A DNA stretch of 59,652 nucleotides from contig CAZQSF010000011.1 in assembly GCA_964595955.1 (NCBI GenBank), forward strand, positions 1 to 59,652, written 5' to 3'. This stretch comes from JAJDFU01 sp964595955 (GTDB lineage: Bacteria > Bacteroidota > Bacteroidia > Chitinophagales > Saprospiraceae). Of this stretch, positions 39,627 to 48,083 are shown piece after piece (position 1 is the first letter of the stretch; every line of letters starts with the position of its first letter). The position numbers and the translations under genes were made by a program. The notes beneath the pieces were generated by a model that saw nothing but the letters and a program-made list of their open reading frames with translations, was not told the origin of the DNA and searched no databases.

Positions 39627-40625
39627 TTAGTCTTCTTCCAGTTTGTACTTGCTCAGATCCATGCCGAAGGTGAGCCCTTTGTCTTGCAAAAGCTCTTCGA
39701 TCTCAACCAGCGACTTCTTCCCGAAGTTGCGGAATTTGAGCAATTCGTGAGTGTCGTATTGAACCAGCTCTGCCAAGGTGTTGATCTTGGCCGCTTTCAA
39801 GCAATTATAGGCCCGGACCGAAAGGTCGAGATCTTCCAGAGACGTTTTGAGCAGCTTGCGCATGTGCAGGATGTGCTCGTCCACAATATCGTCCTTGCTG
39901 GCCGTGGCATCGTCGAAGGTGATGTTCTCGTCAGTAATGAGCATGAGATGCTGAATGAGAATGCGGGAGGCGTCCTTGATGGCCTCTTCGGGGTGGATGG
40001 TGCCGTCCGTCTTGACCTCGATGGAGAGCTTCTCGTAGTCCGTGCGCTGCCCCACCCGTGTATTCTCAATGCGGTAGGCCACGTTTTTGATCGGAGTGTA
40101 GATGGCATCGACCGGGATCACGCCGATGGGCGCATCCTTGGGGAGGTTTTCATCGGCCGGAACATAGCCCCGTCCTTTGGTCACCGTCAACTCCATCTCC
40201 AGGTTAACCGAAGGCTCCATGGTGCAAATGAGCAGATCCGGATTCATCACTTTGAACACATTGGTGTGCTCTTCGATATCGCCGGCGCGAAACTCATCCT
40301 TCCCGGTGACGGTCAGATATATCTTCTCACTTTGCAATTCATCGTCGGCGATGAGTTGCTTGAGGCGGATCTGCTTGAGGTTGAGTACGATTTCCACCAC
40401 GTCTTCCACCACGCCGCGAATGGTGGCGAACTCGTGCTCTACCCCGGCGATGCGCACGGCAGAAATAGCAAACCCCTCGAGCGAGCTCAAGAGGATCCGG
40501 CGAAGCGAATTGCCAATGGTTTGGCCGAAGCCGGGTTCCAGCGGTTTGAATTCAAAAAGCCCTTCAAAATCGTTGGCTTTTTGCATGACGATCTTATCCG
40601 GCTTTTGAAAATTGAGTATGCTCAT
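39627..40625 (-). CDS. rpoA: RNA polymerase alpha subunit
   Basis: 332 residues from ATG 40625 (MSILNFQKPDKIVMQ). The N-terminal dimerisation domain has LEPGFGQTIGNSLRRILLSSL and GAVREFATI-like GVEHEFATIRGVVEDV; the C-terminal DNA-binding domain has LELSVRAYNCLKAAKI-like DLSVRAYNCLKAAKINTLAELV (part) and LLKFRNFGKKSLVEIEE. It is the platform of RNA polymerase assembly. A 20-codon upstream extension is discarded. It lies in the alpha operon after rpsD with a 125-base gap that holds a hairpin. Confidence 0.97.
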   Translation of the reverse strand: MSILNFQKPDKIVMQKANDFEGLFEFKPLEPGFGQTIGNSLRRILLSSLEGFAISAVRIAGVEHEFATIRGVVEDVVEIVLNLKQIRLKQLIADDELQSEKIYLTVTGKDEFRAGDIEEHTNVFKVMNPDLLICTMEPSVNLEMELTVTKGRGYVPADENLPKDAPIGVIPVDAIYTPIKNVAYRIENTRVGQRTDYEKLSIEVKTDGTIHPEEAIKDASRILIQHLMLITDENITFDDATASKDDIVDEHILHMRKLLKTSLEDLDLSVRAYNCLKAAKINTLAELVQYDTHELLKFRNFGKKSLVEIEELLQDKGLTFGMDLSKYKLEED

Positions 40626-40710
40626 ACGGTTCTTTGCATTTGATGGGAAAGAATGGCAGGCCATGTGGTAAGGCAGCAGCCGCAAAGCCCGGCCAGGCCT
40701 TCAAACGAGT

Positions 40711-40742
40711 TCTGGACAAGCCGCACCTTGCGCTTGTCCAGA
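40711..40742 (-). repeat. rpsD-rpoA spacer hairpin
   Basis: TCTGGACAAGC (40711-40721) and GCTTGTCCAGA (40732-40742) form a perfect 11-base stem with a ten-base loop, beginning eight bases after the rpsD stop. No T-run follows on the minus strand, so it may protect the rpsD 3' end or attenuate rather than terminate. Confidence 0.65.
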
Positions 40743-40750
40743 GCTCCTGA

Positions 40751-41362
40751 TTATTTGGAGTACAGTTCGACGACCAGCTGTTCGTTGACCTTTTCAGGGA
40801 TCTGGTCGCGTTCGGGGTATTGAATAAACACCCCTTCCATTTTTTCGGGATTGAATTCCAGCCAGGGATACTTGCGCACATCGGATTTGCCGTCAACGCT
40901 TTCCTTGATGGCATCCATGCCCTGGGACCTGCCGCGCACCGAGACGATATCGCCGGGGCGCAGCTCGGCGGAAGGAATATTCGTTACAATGCCGTTGACG
41001 AGTATGTGCTTGTGGGAAACCAGCTGCCGGGCCGCACGACGCGTGGGAGCCAGGCCCAGGCGAAATACAGTATTGTCCAGGCGGGCTTCCAGCATTTGCA
41101 GAAGCACCTCCCCGGTAATTCCTTTCTTGCTGTTGGCCTTGTCGAAGAGATTGCGAAACTGCCGTTCGAGCAAGCCGTAGGTGTACTTGATCTTCTGCTT
41201 CTCCATCAGCTGAAGGGCGTACTCGCTCTTTTGCCGGCGGCGGCGGTTGTTGCCGTGTTGTCCGGGTCCGTACTTGCGGCGCTCGAAGTACTTGTCGTAG
41301 CCGTAGATGGCCTCGCCGAATGCACGGGCTTTTTTCGTTTTGGGGCCTGTATATCTCGCCAT
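40751..41362 (-). CDS. rpsD: 30S ribosomal protein S4
   Basis: 203 residues: MARYTGPKTKKARAFGEAIY, GLLERQFRNLFDKANSKKGITG (part), the S4 RNA-binding domain RLDNTVFRLGLAPTRRAARQ (part) and VSHKHILVNG. Primary 16S-binding protein and, in many bacteria, the translational repressor of the alpha operon. The N-terminal zinc Cys residues of some S4 proteins are absent. 46 bases after rpsK. Confidence 0.97.
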   Translation of the reverse strand: MARYTGPKTKKARAFGEAIYGYDKYFERRKYGPGQHGNNRRRRQKSEYALQLMEKQKIKYTYGLLERQFRNLFDKANSKKGITGEVLLQMLEARLDNTVFRLGLAPTRRAARQLVSHKHILVNGIVTNIPSAELRPGDIVSVRGRSQGMDAIKESVDGKSDVRKYPWLEFNPEKMEGVFIQYPERDQIPEKVNEQLVVELYSK

Positions 41363-41408
41363 GATGAATATTCGTGTCTAAAAGTTCAGAAAAACCCTCA
41401 TCCCCATT

Positions 41409-41804
41409 CTATACGCGGCGGCGCTTGGGCGGGCGACAACCATTGTGGGGCACCGGGGTAACATCTTTGATCTTGGAAACCTTGATACCGGACACATCGA
41501 TGGCGCGAATGGCAGCTTCGCGGCCCGAGCCGGGTCCTTTGACGAATACCTCCACCGTGCGCAGGCCGCTTTCGTAGGCCACCTTGGCCGCATCCGAAGC
41601 GGCAACCTGGGCCGCGTAGGGCGTATTTTTCTTGGAGCCCCGGAACCCGGCTTTTCCGGCAGAGGCCCAGGAAATAACCTGTCCCTGCTTGTTGGTGATG
41701 GAGATTATAATGTTGTTGAAAGAAGCTTTGATGTAAACGTAGCCTTCCGGTTCGACCCGTTTTGCCTTCTTCTTCCCTCCTTTTTTTGCTGTTGCCTTAG
41801 CCAT
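41409..41804 (-). CDS. rpsK: 30S ribosomal protein S11
   Basis: 131 residues: a basic start (MAKATAKKGGKKKAKR), YIKASFNNIIISITNKQGQ, SSAGKAGFRGSKK-like ASAGKAGFRGSKKNTPYAA, KGPGSGREAAIRAI and the ending PHNGCRPPKRRRV. Binds the 16S platform near the mRNA exit. 38 bases after rpsM. Confidence 0.97.
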   Translation of the reverse strand: MAKATAKKGGKKKAKRVEPEGYVYIKASFNNIIISITNKQGQVISWASAGKAGFRGSKKNTPYAAQVAASDAAKVAYESGLRTVEVFVKGPGSGREAAIRAIDVSGIKVSKIKDVTPVPHNGCRPPKRRRV

Positions 41805-41842
41805 GTTTGCTCATTAACAATTCACACAGATGATGAGAATAC

Positions 41843-42220
41843 CTACTTGACCGCTTTCTTCTTGTTGGCCACCGTCTTGCGCTTTCCTTTGCGGGTGCGG
41901 GCGTTGGTGCGGGTGCGTTGGCCGCGCACAGGCAGCCCGCGGCGGTGGCGCAGACCGCGATTGCAGGCGATGTCCATCAGACGCTTGATGTTCATCTGTA
42001 CTTCGGAGCGCAGTTCGCCTTCTACCTTGTATTCATCGTTGAGGATGTTGGAGATCTCCCGGATGTTTTCGTCCGTCCAGTCCTCCACCTTGGTTTCCGA
42101 ATCGATACCGGCGCGATCCAGAATCGCCTGGGCCGTGGATTTGCCGATTCCGTAAATGTACGTGAGGCTGATTACACCCCGCTTATTCCGGGGAAGGTCG
42201 ACACCTGCTATACGAGCCAT
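41843..42220 (-). CDS. rpsM: 30S ribosomal protein S13
   Basis: 125 residues: MARIAGVDLPRNKRGVISLT, YIYGIGKSTAQAIL, and the C-terminal tail CNRGLRHRRGLPVRGQRTRT then NARTRKGKRKTVANKK. Located in the small-subunit head, contacting tRNA and L5. 27 bases after rpmJ. Confidence 0.97.
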   Translation of the reverse strand: MARIAGVDLPRNKRGVISLTYIYGIGKSTAQAILDRAGIDSETKVEDWTDENIREISNILNDEYKVEGELRSEVQMNIKRLMDIACNRGLRHRRGLPVRGQRTRTNARTRKGKRKTVANKKKAVK

Positions 42221-42247
42221 ATTCTTGGATTGCCTTTTGGTTGCAAA

Positions 42248-42364
42248 TTACCCTTGCCGCTGCTTCAGCTTGGGGTTTTTCTTATTGATGATGTACACTT
42301 TGCCCTTGCGACGTACGATTTTGCAGTCGGAAGAACGCTTTTTGACAGATGCTCTTACTTTCAT
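42248..42364 (-). CDS. rpmJ: 50S ribosomal protein L36
   Basis: 38 residues, read directly from the minus strand: MKVRASVKKRSSDCKIVRRK then GKVYIINKKNPKLKQRQG. This is bL36. The zinc set is incomplete: only one Cys remains (SSDCK), so it is a zinc-independent form. It sits in its usual place, 11 bases after infA and 27 before rpsM. Confidence 0.97.
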   Translation of the reverse strand: MKVRASVKKRSSDCKIVRRKGKVYIINKKNPKLKQRQG

Positions 42365-42375
42365 GACAAACCGTG

Positions 42376-42594
42376 TTATTTGTAGCGGTAAATGATCCGG
42401 CCACGGGTCAAATCGTAGGGCGACATCTCCACAGCCACTTTGTCGCCCGGAAGAATCCGAATGTAGTTCATGCGCATTTTCCCGGATATGGTAGCCAGGA
42501 TCTGGTGATCATTCTCCAGGCGAACCCGAAACATGGCGTTTGACAAGGCCTCTTCGATAATACCGTCTTGCTTGATCAGGTTTTTTTTCGACAT
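42376..42594 (-). CDS. infA: Translation initiation factor IF-1
   Basis: 72 residues, an S1-like OB fold: MSKKNLIKQDGIIEEALSNA, FRVRLENDHQILATISGKMR, MNYIRILPGDKVAVEMSPYD and LTRGRIIYRYK. It binds the A site during initiation. It begins the alpha-operon section and has its own -7 box 19 bases upstream. Confidence 0.98.
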   Translation of the reverse strand: MSKKNLIKQDGIIEEALSNAMFRVRLENDHQILATISGKMRMNYIRILPGDKVAVEMSPYDLTRGRIIYRYK

Positions 42595-42612
42595 AGATCA
42601 AAATTCGGAGTG

Positions 42613-42620
42613 CAAAGTTA
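42613..42620 (-). promoter_or_regulatory. -7 box of infA/alpha operon
   Basis: Minus-strand TAACTTTG fits TAnnTTTG, 19 bases before the infA ATG. A TTG lies about 24 bases upstream, slightly far for -33. A GGCC-TAGCAA-GGCC inverted repeat lies farther upstream. Confidence 0.6.
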
Positions 42621-42669
42621 GGGATTTTTATCGAATCGGCCTAGCAAGGCCAGCCAGAAATCCCGCTCC

Positions 42670-43494
42670 TTAGGCCAGGGATTCAAAAGGCTCCACGATC
42701 TGCAAGTTGGTGTTTTTCTGTATGGCCGCTTCGATGGGGCGATGATCCGACAAAATATCCGGCCCGTCGGTTTCGCGTACCGCCAAAGTGTGCTCGTAGT
42801 GGGCGGATGGCTTCCGGTCTTTCGAGAACACCGTCCAGCCGTCGCGAGCCGTGCGCACTTCCTTTCGCCCGAAATTGACCATGGGCTCCACGGCGATCAC
42901 GAGTCCGTTCTGCAGTTTGGGGCCTCTTCCCCGTTTTCCGTAATTGGGCACTTCCGGCGCCTCGTGCAGTTCCTTGCCGATGCCGTGCCCTACCAACTCC
43001 CGCACAATGCTGTATCCGTGTTCTTTTTCGATGTAGTGCTGGATGGCATGGCTGATGTCGCCGAGGCGATTCCCCGCTTTGGCCTGTTCCAGGCCTTTGT
43101 ATAGCGAAGTGTGCGTAGCGCGGCAGAGCGCCATCAATTCATCGCTCACCTCACCTACCGGAAAGGTGTAAGCCGAATCGCCGTGATAACCGTTCAAAAA
43201 GACTCCGGAATCCACAGATACCAGATCGCCGTCTTCGAAAACCTGCTTTTCGGTGGGAATTCCGTGCACCACCTGTTCATTGACCGACACGCAGAGGGTT
43301 GCCGGAAAGCCTCGATATCCCTTAAAGGCCGGCTCGGCCCCGTGGTCGCGGATCACCTCCTCCGCGGCCCGGTCGATCTCCGCGCCGCTAATGCCCGGGC
43401 GGAGCAGTTCGGCCACCCGCGTGAGGGCATCGCAAACGAGCAGGCAACTTTTTCGGATCAGTTCAATTTCTTCGTCGGTCTTGTAATAGATCAT
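42670..43494 (-). CDS. map: Methionine aminopeptidase, type I
   Basis: 274 residues from ATG 43494 (MIYYKTDEEIELIRKS). Removes the N-terminal Met from nascent proteins with a di-metal centre. Ligands and motifs: VSVDSGVFLNGYHGDSAYTF (two Asp), GHGIGKELHEAPEVPNYG (His), LVIAVEPMVNFG (Glu) and AHYEHTLAV (Glu). About 20 residues longer at the C-terminus than Escherichia coli Map. A TTG two codons upstream is also possible. It is 99 bases after secY and appears to have its own promoter. Confidence 0.96.
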   Translation of the reverse strand: MIYYKTDEEIELIRKSCLLVCDALTRVAELLRPGISGAEIDRAAEEVIRDHGAEPAFKGYRGFPATLCVSVNEQVVHGIPTEKQVFEDGDLVSVDSGVFLNGYHGDSAYTFPVGEVSDELMALCRATHTSLYKGLEQAKAGNRLGDISHAIQHYIEKEHGYSIVRELVGHGIGKELHEAPEVPNYGKRGRGPKLQNGLVIAVEPMVNFGRKEVRTARDGWTVFSKDRKPSAHYEHTLAVRETDGPDILSDHRPIEAAIQKNTNLQIVEPFESLA

Positions 43495-43513
43495 GCGCAA
43501 CTAAAAATTTTTA

Positions 43514-43552
43514 TGGCCTGCCATCACCACGGATAGCAGGCCAGCAAAGGTA
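43514..43552 (-). promoter_or_regulatory. map -7 box abutting a terminator-like hairpin
   Basis: Minus-strand TACCTTTG (43545-43552) is an exact -7 box. Immediately after it TGGCCTGC (43514-43521) and GCAGGCCA (43536-43543) form a perfect eight-base stem followed by an A/T-rich tract, probably the terminator of the spc section. Transcription from the box would start inside the stem, so the two uses would be alternative. Confidence 0.55.
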
Positions 43553-43593
43553 AATGGTATTTTCTCGGCCCGAAAAACGGCGGAAAACGTTTC

Positions 43594-44958
43594 TTATACG
43601 TTGGCACCGATGCCTTGTACCCGGCTGCGCCCCTGTATGCGACCGGATTTAACCAGACCGTCGTAGCGGCGCATCAGCAAGTGGCTCTCAATCTGCTGCA
43701 GGGTGTCGAGCACCACGGCAACGAGAATGAGCAGGGAGGTACCCCCGAAGAACATAGCCAGGTTGATGTTCACCCCGGCAGCTGCCGCAAAGGCCGGCAA
43801 AATTGCGATCAATCCCAGGAAAACGGAACCGGGCAAGGTGATGCGGGTCGTGACGGCATCGATGAAATCAGCTGTGGGCTTGCCGGGCTTGACTCCGGGA
43901 ATAAAGGCATTCTGGCGCTTGAGGTATTCGGCGTATTGCTGAGGGTTCACCAGCAGGGCGGTATACACATAGGTAAAGACCACCACCAGAATGAAGTAAA
44001 TGATGTTGTAAGGGGCCGAGGTAAAATCATTCAGGGCGCGCAATATACCGGAGGCCTGCATTTCCTCGCCGCCCACAAACTGGGCTACCGTAGCGGGCAG
44101 AAACATGAGCGCCTGAGCAAAGATGATCGGCATTACCCCGGCGGCATTGACCTTCAGCGGGATGTAATCGCGAACGCCGGCTGAGGGTATGTTGGACCCG
44201 CCGCGCCCCACCATGCGCTTGGCAAATTGAATGGGGATGCGGCGCACGCCTTGGACAATCAGCACGGTAGCCATGACCACCAGGAAGAGTGCCGCCAGCT
44301 CGAGGACGAAAATGAGGGGCCCGTTATTGTTGAGCTGCGACTGCAGTTCAAAGACCAAGGCCTGAGGCAAGGTGGCAATAATGCCCACCGTAATGAGTAG
44401 AGACACCCCATTGCCGATACCGCGATCGGTTATGCGTTCGCCCAGCCACATGGCAAAAATAGTACCCGTAGCCAGGATGATGATGTTGGACACCCAGAAG
44501 ATCCCCATCGGAATATCGGGGTGGATGGCCCCCTGGCTGTTGATGTAGGTCAGATAACCGCCGCCCTGAACCAGTACAATGGCCACCGTGAGCAGGCGGG
44601 TGATCTGATTGAGTTTTTTCCGGCCCGATTCGCCTTCTTTCTGTTGAAGGCGCTGGAAATAGGGCACGGCAAATCCCAGCAGCTGAATGATAATGGAAGC
44701 GGTGATGTAGGGCATGATCCCCAGAGCGAAAACCGCAGCATTCTGGAAAGCTCCGCCGGTAAATACATTGATCAGCCCCAGCAGGTCGTTGGGGTTTCCG
44801 GCACTGGAGGCACTTTTAAGAACTTCAGGCATTACGCCGGGAAGTACTACATACGAACCGAAACGGTACACAAAAAGCATCCCCAGGGTGAAGAGAATGC
44901 GATTGCGCAGTTCCTTGATCTTCCAGATGTTCTTGAGCGTATTGATAAAGTTCTTCAT
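43594..44958 (-). CDS. secY: Preprotein translocase subunit SecY
   Basis: 454 residues, ten transmembrane helices, the channel of the Sec translocon. Motifs: ELRNRILFTLGMLFVYRFGS, IMPYITASIIIQLL (signature 1), GNGVSLLITVGIIA, IPIQFAKRMVGRGG and the cytosolic loop region YAEYLKRQNAFIPGVKPGK. Placed after rplO (13-base gap) as in most bacteria. Adenylate kinase, which often follows, is absent; map follows directly. Confidence 0.98.
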   Translation of the reverse strand: MKNFINTLKNIWKIKELRNRILFTLGMLFVYRFGSYVVLPGVMPEVLKSASSAGNPNDLLGLINVFTGGAFQNAAVFALGIMPYITASIIIQLLGFAVPYFQRLQQKEGESGRKKLNQITRLLTVAIVLVQGGGYLTYINSQGAIHPDIPMGIFWVSNIIILATGTIFAMWLGERITDRGIGNGVSLLITVGIIATLPQALVFELQSQLNNNGPLIFVLELAALFLVVMATVLIVQGVRRIPIQFAKRMVGRGGSNIPSAGVRDYIPLKVNAAGVMPIIFAQALMFLPATVAQFVGGEEMQASGILRALNDFTSAPYNIIYFILVVVFTYVYTALLVNPQQYAEYLKRQNAFIPGVKPGKPTADFIDAVTTRITLPGSVFLGLIAILPAFAAAAGVNINLAMFFGGTSLLILVAVVLDTLQQIESHLLMRRYDGLVKSGRIQGRSRVQGIGANV

Positions 44959-44971
44959 TCCTCACTACGTG

Positions 44972-45418
44972 TTAAACCAGCTTAATGCTTCCTCCTGCTT
45001 TTTCGATGGCTTCCTTGGCGGCCGCCGAGCAAGCGTGCACCTGTACATCCAACTTGGCCGAAAGTTCGCCGGAGCCCAAAATCTTCACCTTGTCGTTTTT
45101 GCGCACAATGCCGTGCTGCACCAGATTGTCCAGATTGATGGCCGACAGATTGTACTTATCGGCAATAGCCTGGAGCCGTCCGACATTCAAGGGAACGAAT
45201 ACCTGGCGGTTCGGATTTTTGAACCCCACCTTGGGCAAACGCATTTGCAAGGGCATTTGTCCGCCCTCAAAGTGGCGCTTGATCTTATGACCGGAGCGGG
45301 ACTTGGCCCCCTTGTGGCCGCGCGTGGAAGTGCCGCCGTGGCCAGAGCCCTGGCCCCGGGCGATGCGCTTGCGCTTGCGCACGGATCCATTTGCCGGTTT
45401 CAGTTGATGTAGTTGCAT
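44972..45418 (-). CDS. rplO: 50S ribosomal protein L15
   Basis: 148 residues: MQLHQLKPANGSVRKRKRIA, RGQGSGHGGTSTRGHKGAKS, GGQMPLQMRLPKVGF and a C-terminal KIEKAGGS-like EAIEKAGGSIKLV. Usual uL15 length. 57 bases after rpmD. Confidence 0.97.
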   Translation of the reverse strand: MQLHQLKPANGSVRKRKRIARGQGSGHGGTSTRGHKGAKSRSGHKIKRHFEGGQMPLQMRLPKVGFKNPNRQVFVPLNVGRLQAIADKYNLSAINLDNLVQHGIVRKNDKVKILGSGELSAKLDVQVHACSAAAKEAIEKAGGSIKLV

Positions 45419-45475
45419 GTCTGTTTGCTTTGCGCGATCTGCAAGTTATGAATAATTACGGCGTGCGGCCCTATT

Positions 45476-45655
45476 TTAAGCTTCCTCTACCGTGACCAGA
45501 TGGCTAATTTTTTCCACCATCCCCAATACCTGTGGTGTAGCCTCGCGAACCACGCTCTGGTTCATTTTTTTCAGGCCCAGCGCTTTGATGGTATCTTTTT
45601 GTTTCTTGGGGCGATCGATGACACTTTTCACCTGGGTGATCTTGATCTTGGCCAT
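45476..45655 (-). CDS. rpmD: 50S ribosomal protein L30
   Basis: 59 residues, read directly from the minus strand: MAKIKITQVKSVIDRPKKQK, DTIKALGLKKMNQSVVREAT and PQVLGMVEKISHLVTVEEA. The R-P-K-Q-K-T-kALGL-K pattern is diagnostic of uL30. ATG 45655, TAA at 45476-45478. It lies between rpsE and rplO as expected. Confidence 0.97.
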   Translation of the reverse strand: MAKIKITQVKSVIDRPKKQKDTIKALGLKKMNQSVVREATPQVLGMVEKISHLVTVEEA

Positions 45656-45704
45656 GACTTCTCTGCGTTTGAATTCCTTCGAAATACCCTATCTGCGGGC
45701 CCTA

Positions 45705-46229
45705 TTAACCATTAAACAGTTTCTCCATAGATATGCGGCGCTGACGGGCGACATCCATGGGGCTGCGCAATTTTGACAACGCATCTATGGTGGCCTTGAT
45801 CACGTTGTGCGGATTGGACGAGCCCATCGACTTGGCCAGTACGTTGTGGATACCGGCGAATTCGAGCACGGCGCGCATGGCCCCGCCTGCGATAACACCC
45901 GTACCGTCGGCCGCCGGCTTGAGCAGAACCCGGCCGGCGCCGTATTTGCCTTTTTGCTCATGCGGAATGGTGCCTTTGTGGATGGGCACCTCGATGAGGT
46001 TTTTCTTGGCGTCATCCACAGCTTTGGCAATAGCCTCGGATACGTCCCGGGCTTTGCCGAGCCCGTGCCCTACCTTGCCGTTCTGATCGCCCACCACCAC
46101 GATGGCTGCAAAGCTAAAGGTGCGGCCGCCCTTGGTCACTTTGGCTACCCGGTTGAGGGCCACCATTTTCTCCTTGAGTTCCGTTTCCGAGGGTTTAATG
46201 CGCTTATTGCTGGATTCTTTCTTTGCCAT
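45705..46229 (-). CDS. rpsE: 30S ribosomal protein S5
   Basis: 174 residues with the double-stranded RNA-binding domain (VVALNRVAKVTKGGRTFSF-like) and the S5 signature VVGDQNGKVGHGLGKARDVS. The C-terminal ALLKPAADGTGVIAGGAMRA (here LLKPAADGTG) and ANVLAKSMGSSNPHNV follow. Contributes to decoding fidelity. 21 bases after rplR. Confidence 0.97.
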   Translation of the reverse strand: MAKKESSNKRIKPSETELKEKMVALNRVAKVTKGGRTFSFAAIVVVGDQNGKVGHGLGKARDVSEAIAKAVDDAKKNLIEVPIHKGTIPHEQKGKYGAGRVLLKPAADGTGVIAGGAMRAVLEFAGIHNVLAKSMGSSNPHNVIKATIDALSKLRSPMDVARQRRISMEKLFNG

Positions 46230-46250
46230 TGGAAATGCGAGTTGTCAGTA

Positions 46251-46604
46251 TTAAAATTTCAGGCCGCCTTCACGAGCCGCATCGGCCAGCGCTTTCACCC
46301 GACCGTGATACAGGTAGCCGCCGCGGTCGAATACCACGGTTTCGACCTGGGCTTCCTTGGCGCGCTCGGCCAGGAGTTTGCCCACGGCCTTGGCTTGCTC
46401 GGTCTTGGTGCCGGTGTTCGCCACGGCATCCTCTTTGGAAGAAGCCGATGCCAGGGTGTGGCCCGACAGGTCGTCAATGACCTGGCAGTAAATGTATTTG
46501 TTGCTGCGGTAAATGTTGAGGCGAGGCCGCTGAGCCGTTCCCCGGATCTTCTGGCGCACCCGCCAGTGGATCCGTCTTCTTCGCTTGGCTTTGCTAAACT
46601 GCAT
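46251..46604 (-). CDS. rplR: 50S ribosomal protein L18
   Basis: 117 residues: KRRRRIHWRVRQKIRGTAQR, PRLNIYRSNKYIYCQVIDD, LASASSKE and VFDRGGYLYHGRVKALADAA with the ending REGGLKF. Binds 5S rRNA. The 109-base gap from rplF shows no clear regulatory element. Confidence 0.97.
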   Translation of the reverse strand: MQFSKAKRRRRIHWRVRQKIRGTAQRPRLNIYRSNKYIYCQVIDDLSGHTLASASSKEDAVANTGTKTEQAKAVGKLLAERAKEAQVETVVFDRGGYLYHGRVKALADAAREGGLKF

Positions 46605-46713
46605 GATCGTTTTTCTTTTTGGCCTTAGTGAATGGCCTCAAATTGCCAATCCCAAGACCCCCATATCGTAATTCGGAAACGCGCTGCGGAGTTCCCATGT
46701 ACTGATAATCCGG

Positions 46714-47268
46714 TTATTTAGCGGCCGTTTTGCCGGCTTTGCGGCGAATTTGCTCACCCACAAAACGCACGCCTTTGCCCTTGTAGGGCTCCGGCTTGCG
46801 GAAGCTGCGGATTTTGGCGGCTACCTGCCCGAGCAACTGCTTGTCTATGCTTTCCAGCCGCACCACGGGGTTTTTCCCCTTCTCGGTGACGGTAGACACT
46901 TTCACTTCGTCCGGAAGAGCGAACATGATGGGGTGCGAATACCCCAGCGTCAGTTCCAGGAGCTGCCCCGTGTTGGAGGCCCGGTAGCCCACCCCTACGA
47001 GTTCCAGCTCTTTCACGAAGCCGTCCGTTACGCCTATTACCATGTTGTTGACCAGCGAGCGGTACAGGCCGTGCATGGCCCGGTGGCGTTGCTGATCGGT
47101 AGGGCGTTTGATCTCCAGCACCCCGTCCTCGACCGTTACCGTGAGATCGGGATCGATCTGTTGGTCCAGCTCGCCCTTGGGCCCTTTGACGGTCACCAGG
47201 TTGCTTTTGCTTACGCTGACCTCCACTTTTTCGGGCAGCTTGATCGGTGCTTTTCCTATCCGGGACAT
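46714..47268 (-). CDS. rplF: 50S ribosomal protein L6
   Basis: 184 residues from ATG 47268 (MSRIGKAPIKLPEKVEVSVS). Two L6 repeats are visible; the C-terminal signature is RSFRKPEPYKGKGVRF. The 20 residues encoded upstream of this Met overlap rpsH and are discarded. 28 bases after rpsH. Confidence 0.97.
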   Translation of the reverse strand: MSRIGKAPIKLPEKVEVSVSKSNLVTVKGPKGELDQQIDPDLTVTVEDGVLEIKRPTDQQRHRAMHGLYRSLVNNMVIGVTDGFVKELELVGVGYRASNTGQLLELTLGYSHPIMFALPDEVKVSTVTEKGKNPVVRLESIDKQLLGQVAAKIRSFRKPEPYKGKGVRFVGEQIRRKAGKTAAK

Positions 47269-47296
47269 GATTCTCGTTTTTGAGCAGATCCAACAA

Positions 47297-47707
47297 TTAA
47301 TAAACGTAGCACAACACCTCGCCACCAACGTGGGCCTCCCGCGCCTGCTTGTCGGTCATCAGGCCTTGGGACGTAGACACGATAGCGATGCCCAATCCAT
47401 TGATGATGCGGGGAATCTCACCGGCCTTGGCATATTTGCGAAGGCCGGGTTTGCTGATCCGCCCCATTTTGCGAATGACGGGTTGCCGCGTACTGGGGTC
47501 GTACTTTAGTGCGATCTTGATCAGCCCCTGCTTGCCCTTGCCGGCATCCTCCTCAAACGTATAGCGGTAAATGAAGCCCTGCTCGTACAGGATTTCCGTA
47601 ATCCGCTTTTTGAGATTGGAGGCCGGGATCTCCACGATCTTATGCCCGGCAATCTGCGCATTGCGCAGGCGTGTGAGGTAATCAGCTATAGGATCTGTAA
47701 CTGCCAT
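47297..47707 (-). CDS. rpsH: 30S ribosomal protein S8
   Basis: 136 residues: MAVTDPIADYLTRLRNAQIA, IPASNLKKRITEILYEQGFI and the C-terminal STSQGLMTDKQAREAHVGGE. In enterobacteria S8 represses the spc operon by binding mRNA near rplE; no such site was identified here. 88 bases after rpsN. Confidence 0.97.
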   Translation of the reverse strand: MAVTDPIADYLTRLRNAQIAGHKIVEIPASNLKKRITEILYEQGFIYRYTFEEDAGKGKQGLIKIALKYDPSTRQPVIRKMGRISKPGLRKYAKAGEIPRIINGLGIAIVSTSQGLMTDKQAREAHVGGEVLCYVY

Positions 47708-47795
47708 GTTTTGCCATTGCGCTGAGGGGTTTTCCGGCCGAAATCACAAGAGGCTGCCCGGAACGGAACCTTCCCAGCTGTGAATCAAATATGAA

Positions 47796-48065
47796 CTACC
47801 AGCTCGCTTTGGTCACTCCCGGAATCTTTCCGTCCAGGGCCATTTCGCGGAACTTCACCCGGCAAAGGCCGAATTTGCGCATGTACCCCTTGGGGCGCCC
47901 CGTCAGCTTACAGCGATTGTGCAGGCGGATGGGGTTGGAGTTGCGGGGCAGTTTGTCCAACTCGTCCCAGCGACCCTCCTTTTTGAGCTTTTTGCGCAGT
48001 TCCGCGTATTTCGCGACCATTCGCTCGCGTTTTTCTTCTCTTGCTATGATGGATTTCTTAGCCAT
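47796..48065 (-). CDS. rpsN: 30S ribosomal protein S14
   Basis: 89 residues: MAKKSIIAREEKRERMVAKY, RNSNPIRLHNRCKLTGRPKG, YMRKFGLCRVKFREMALDG and PGVTKASW. This is the long, zinc-free form (C-minus); only isolated Cys residues remain. 18 bases after rplE. Confidence 0.97.
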   Translation of the reverse strand: MAKKSIIAREEKRERMVAKYAELRKKLKKEGRWDELDKLPRNSNPIRLHNRCKLTGRPKGYMRKFGLCRVKFREMALDGKIPGVTKASW

Positions 48066-48083
48066 ATCGTGTTTGCGCTTGTC

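Noticed and set aside
39013..43494. Missing tuf and adk as a deletion
   Set aside because: Their absence from the str and spc regions is common in Bacteroidota, where they sit elsewhere, so it is not evidence of loss.
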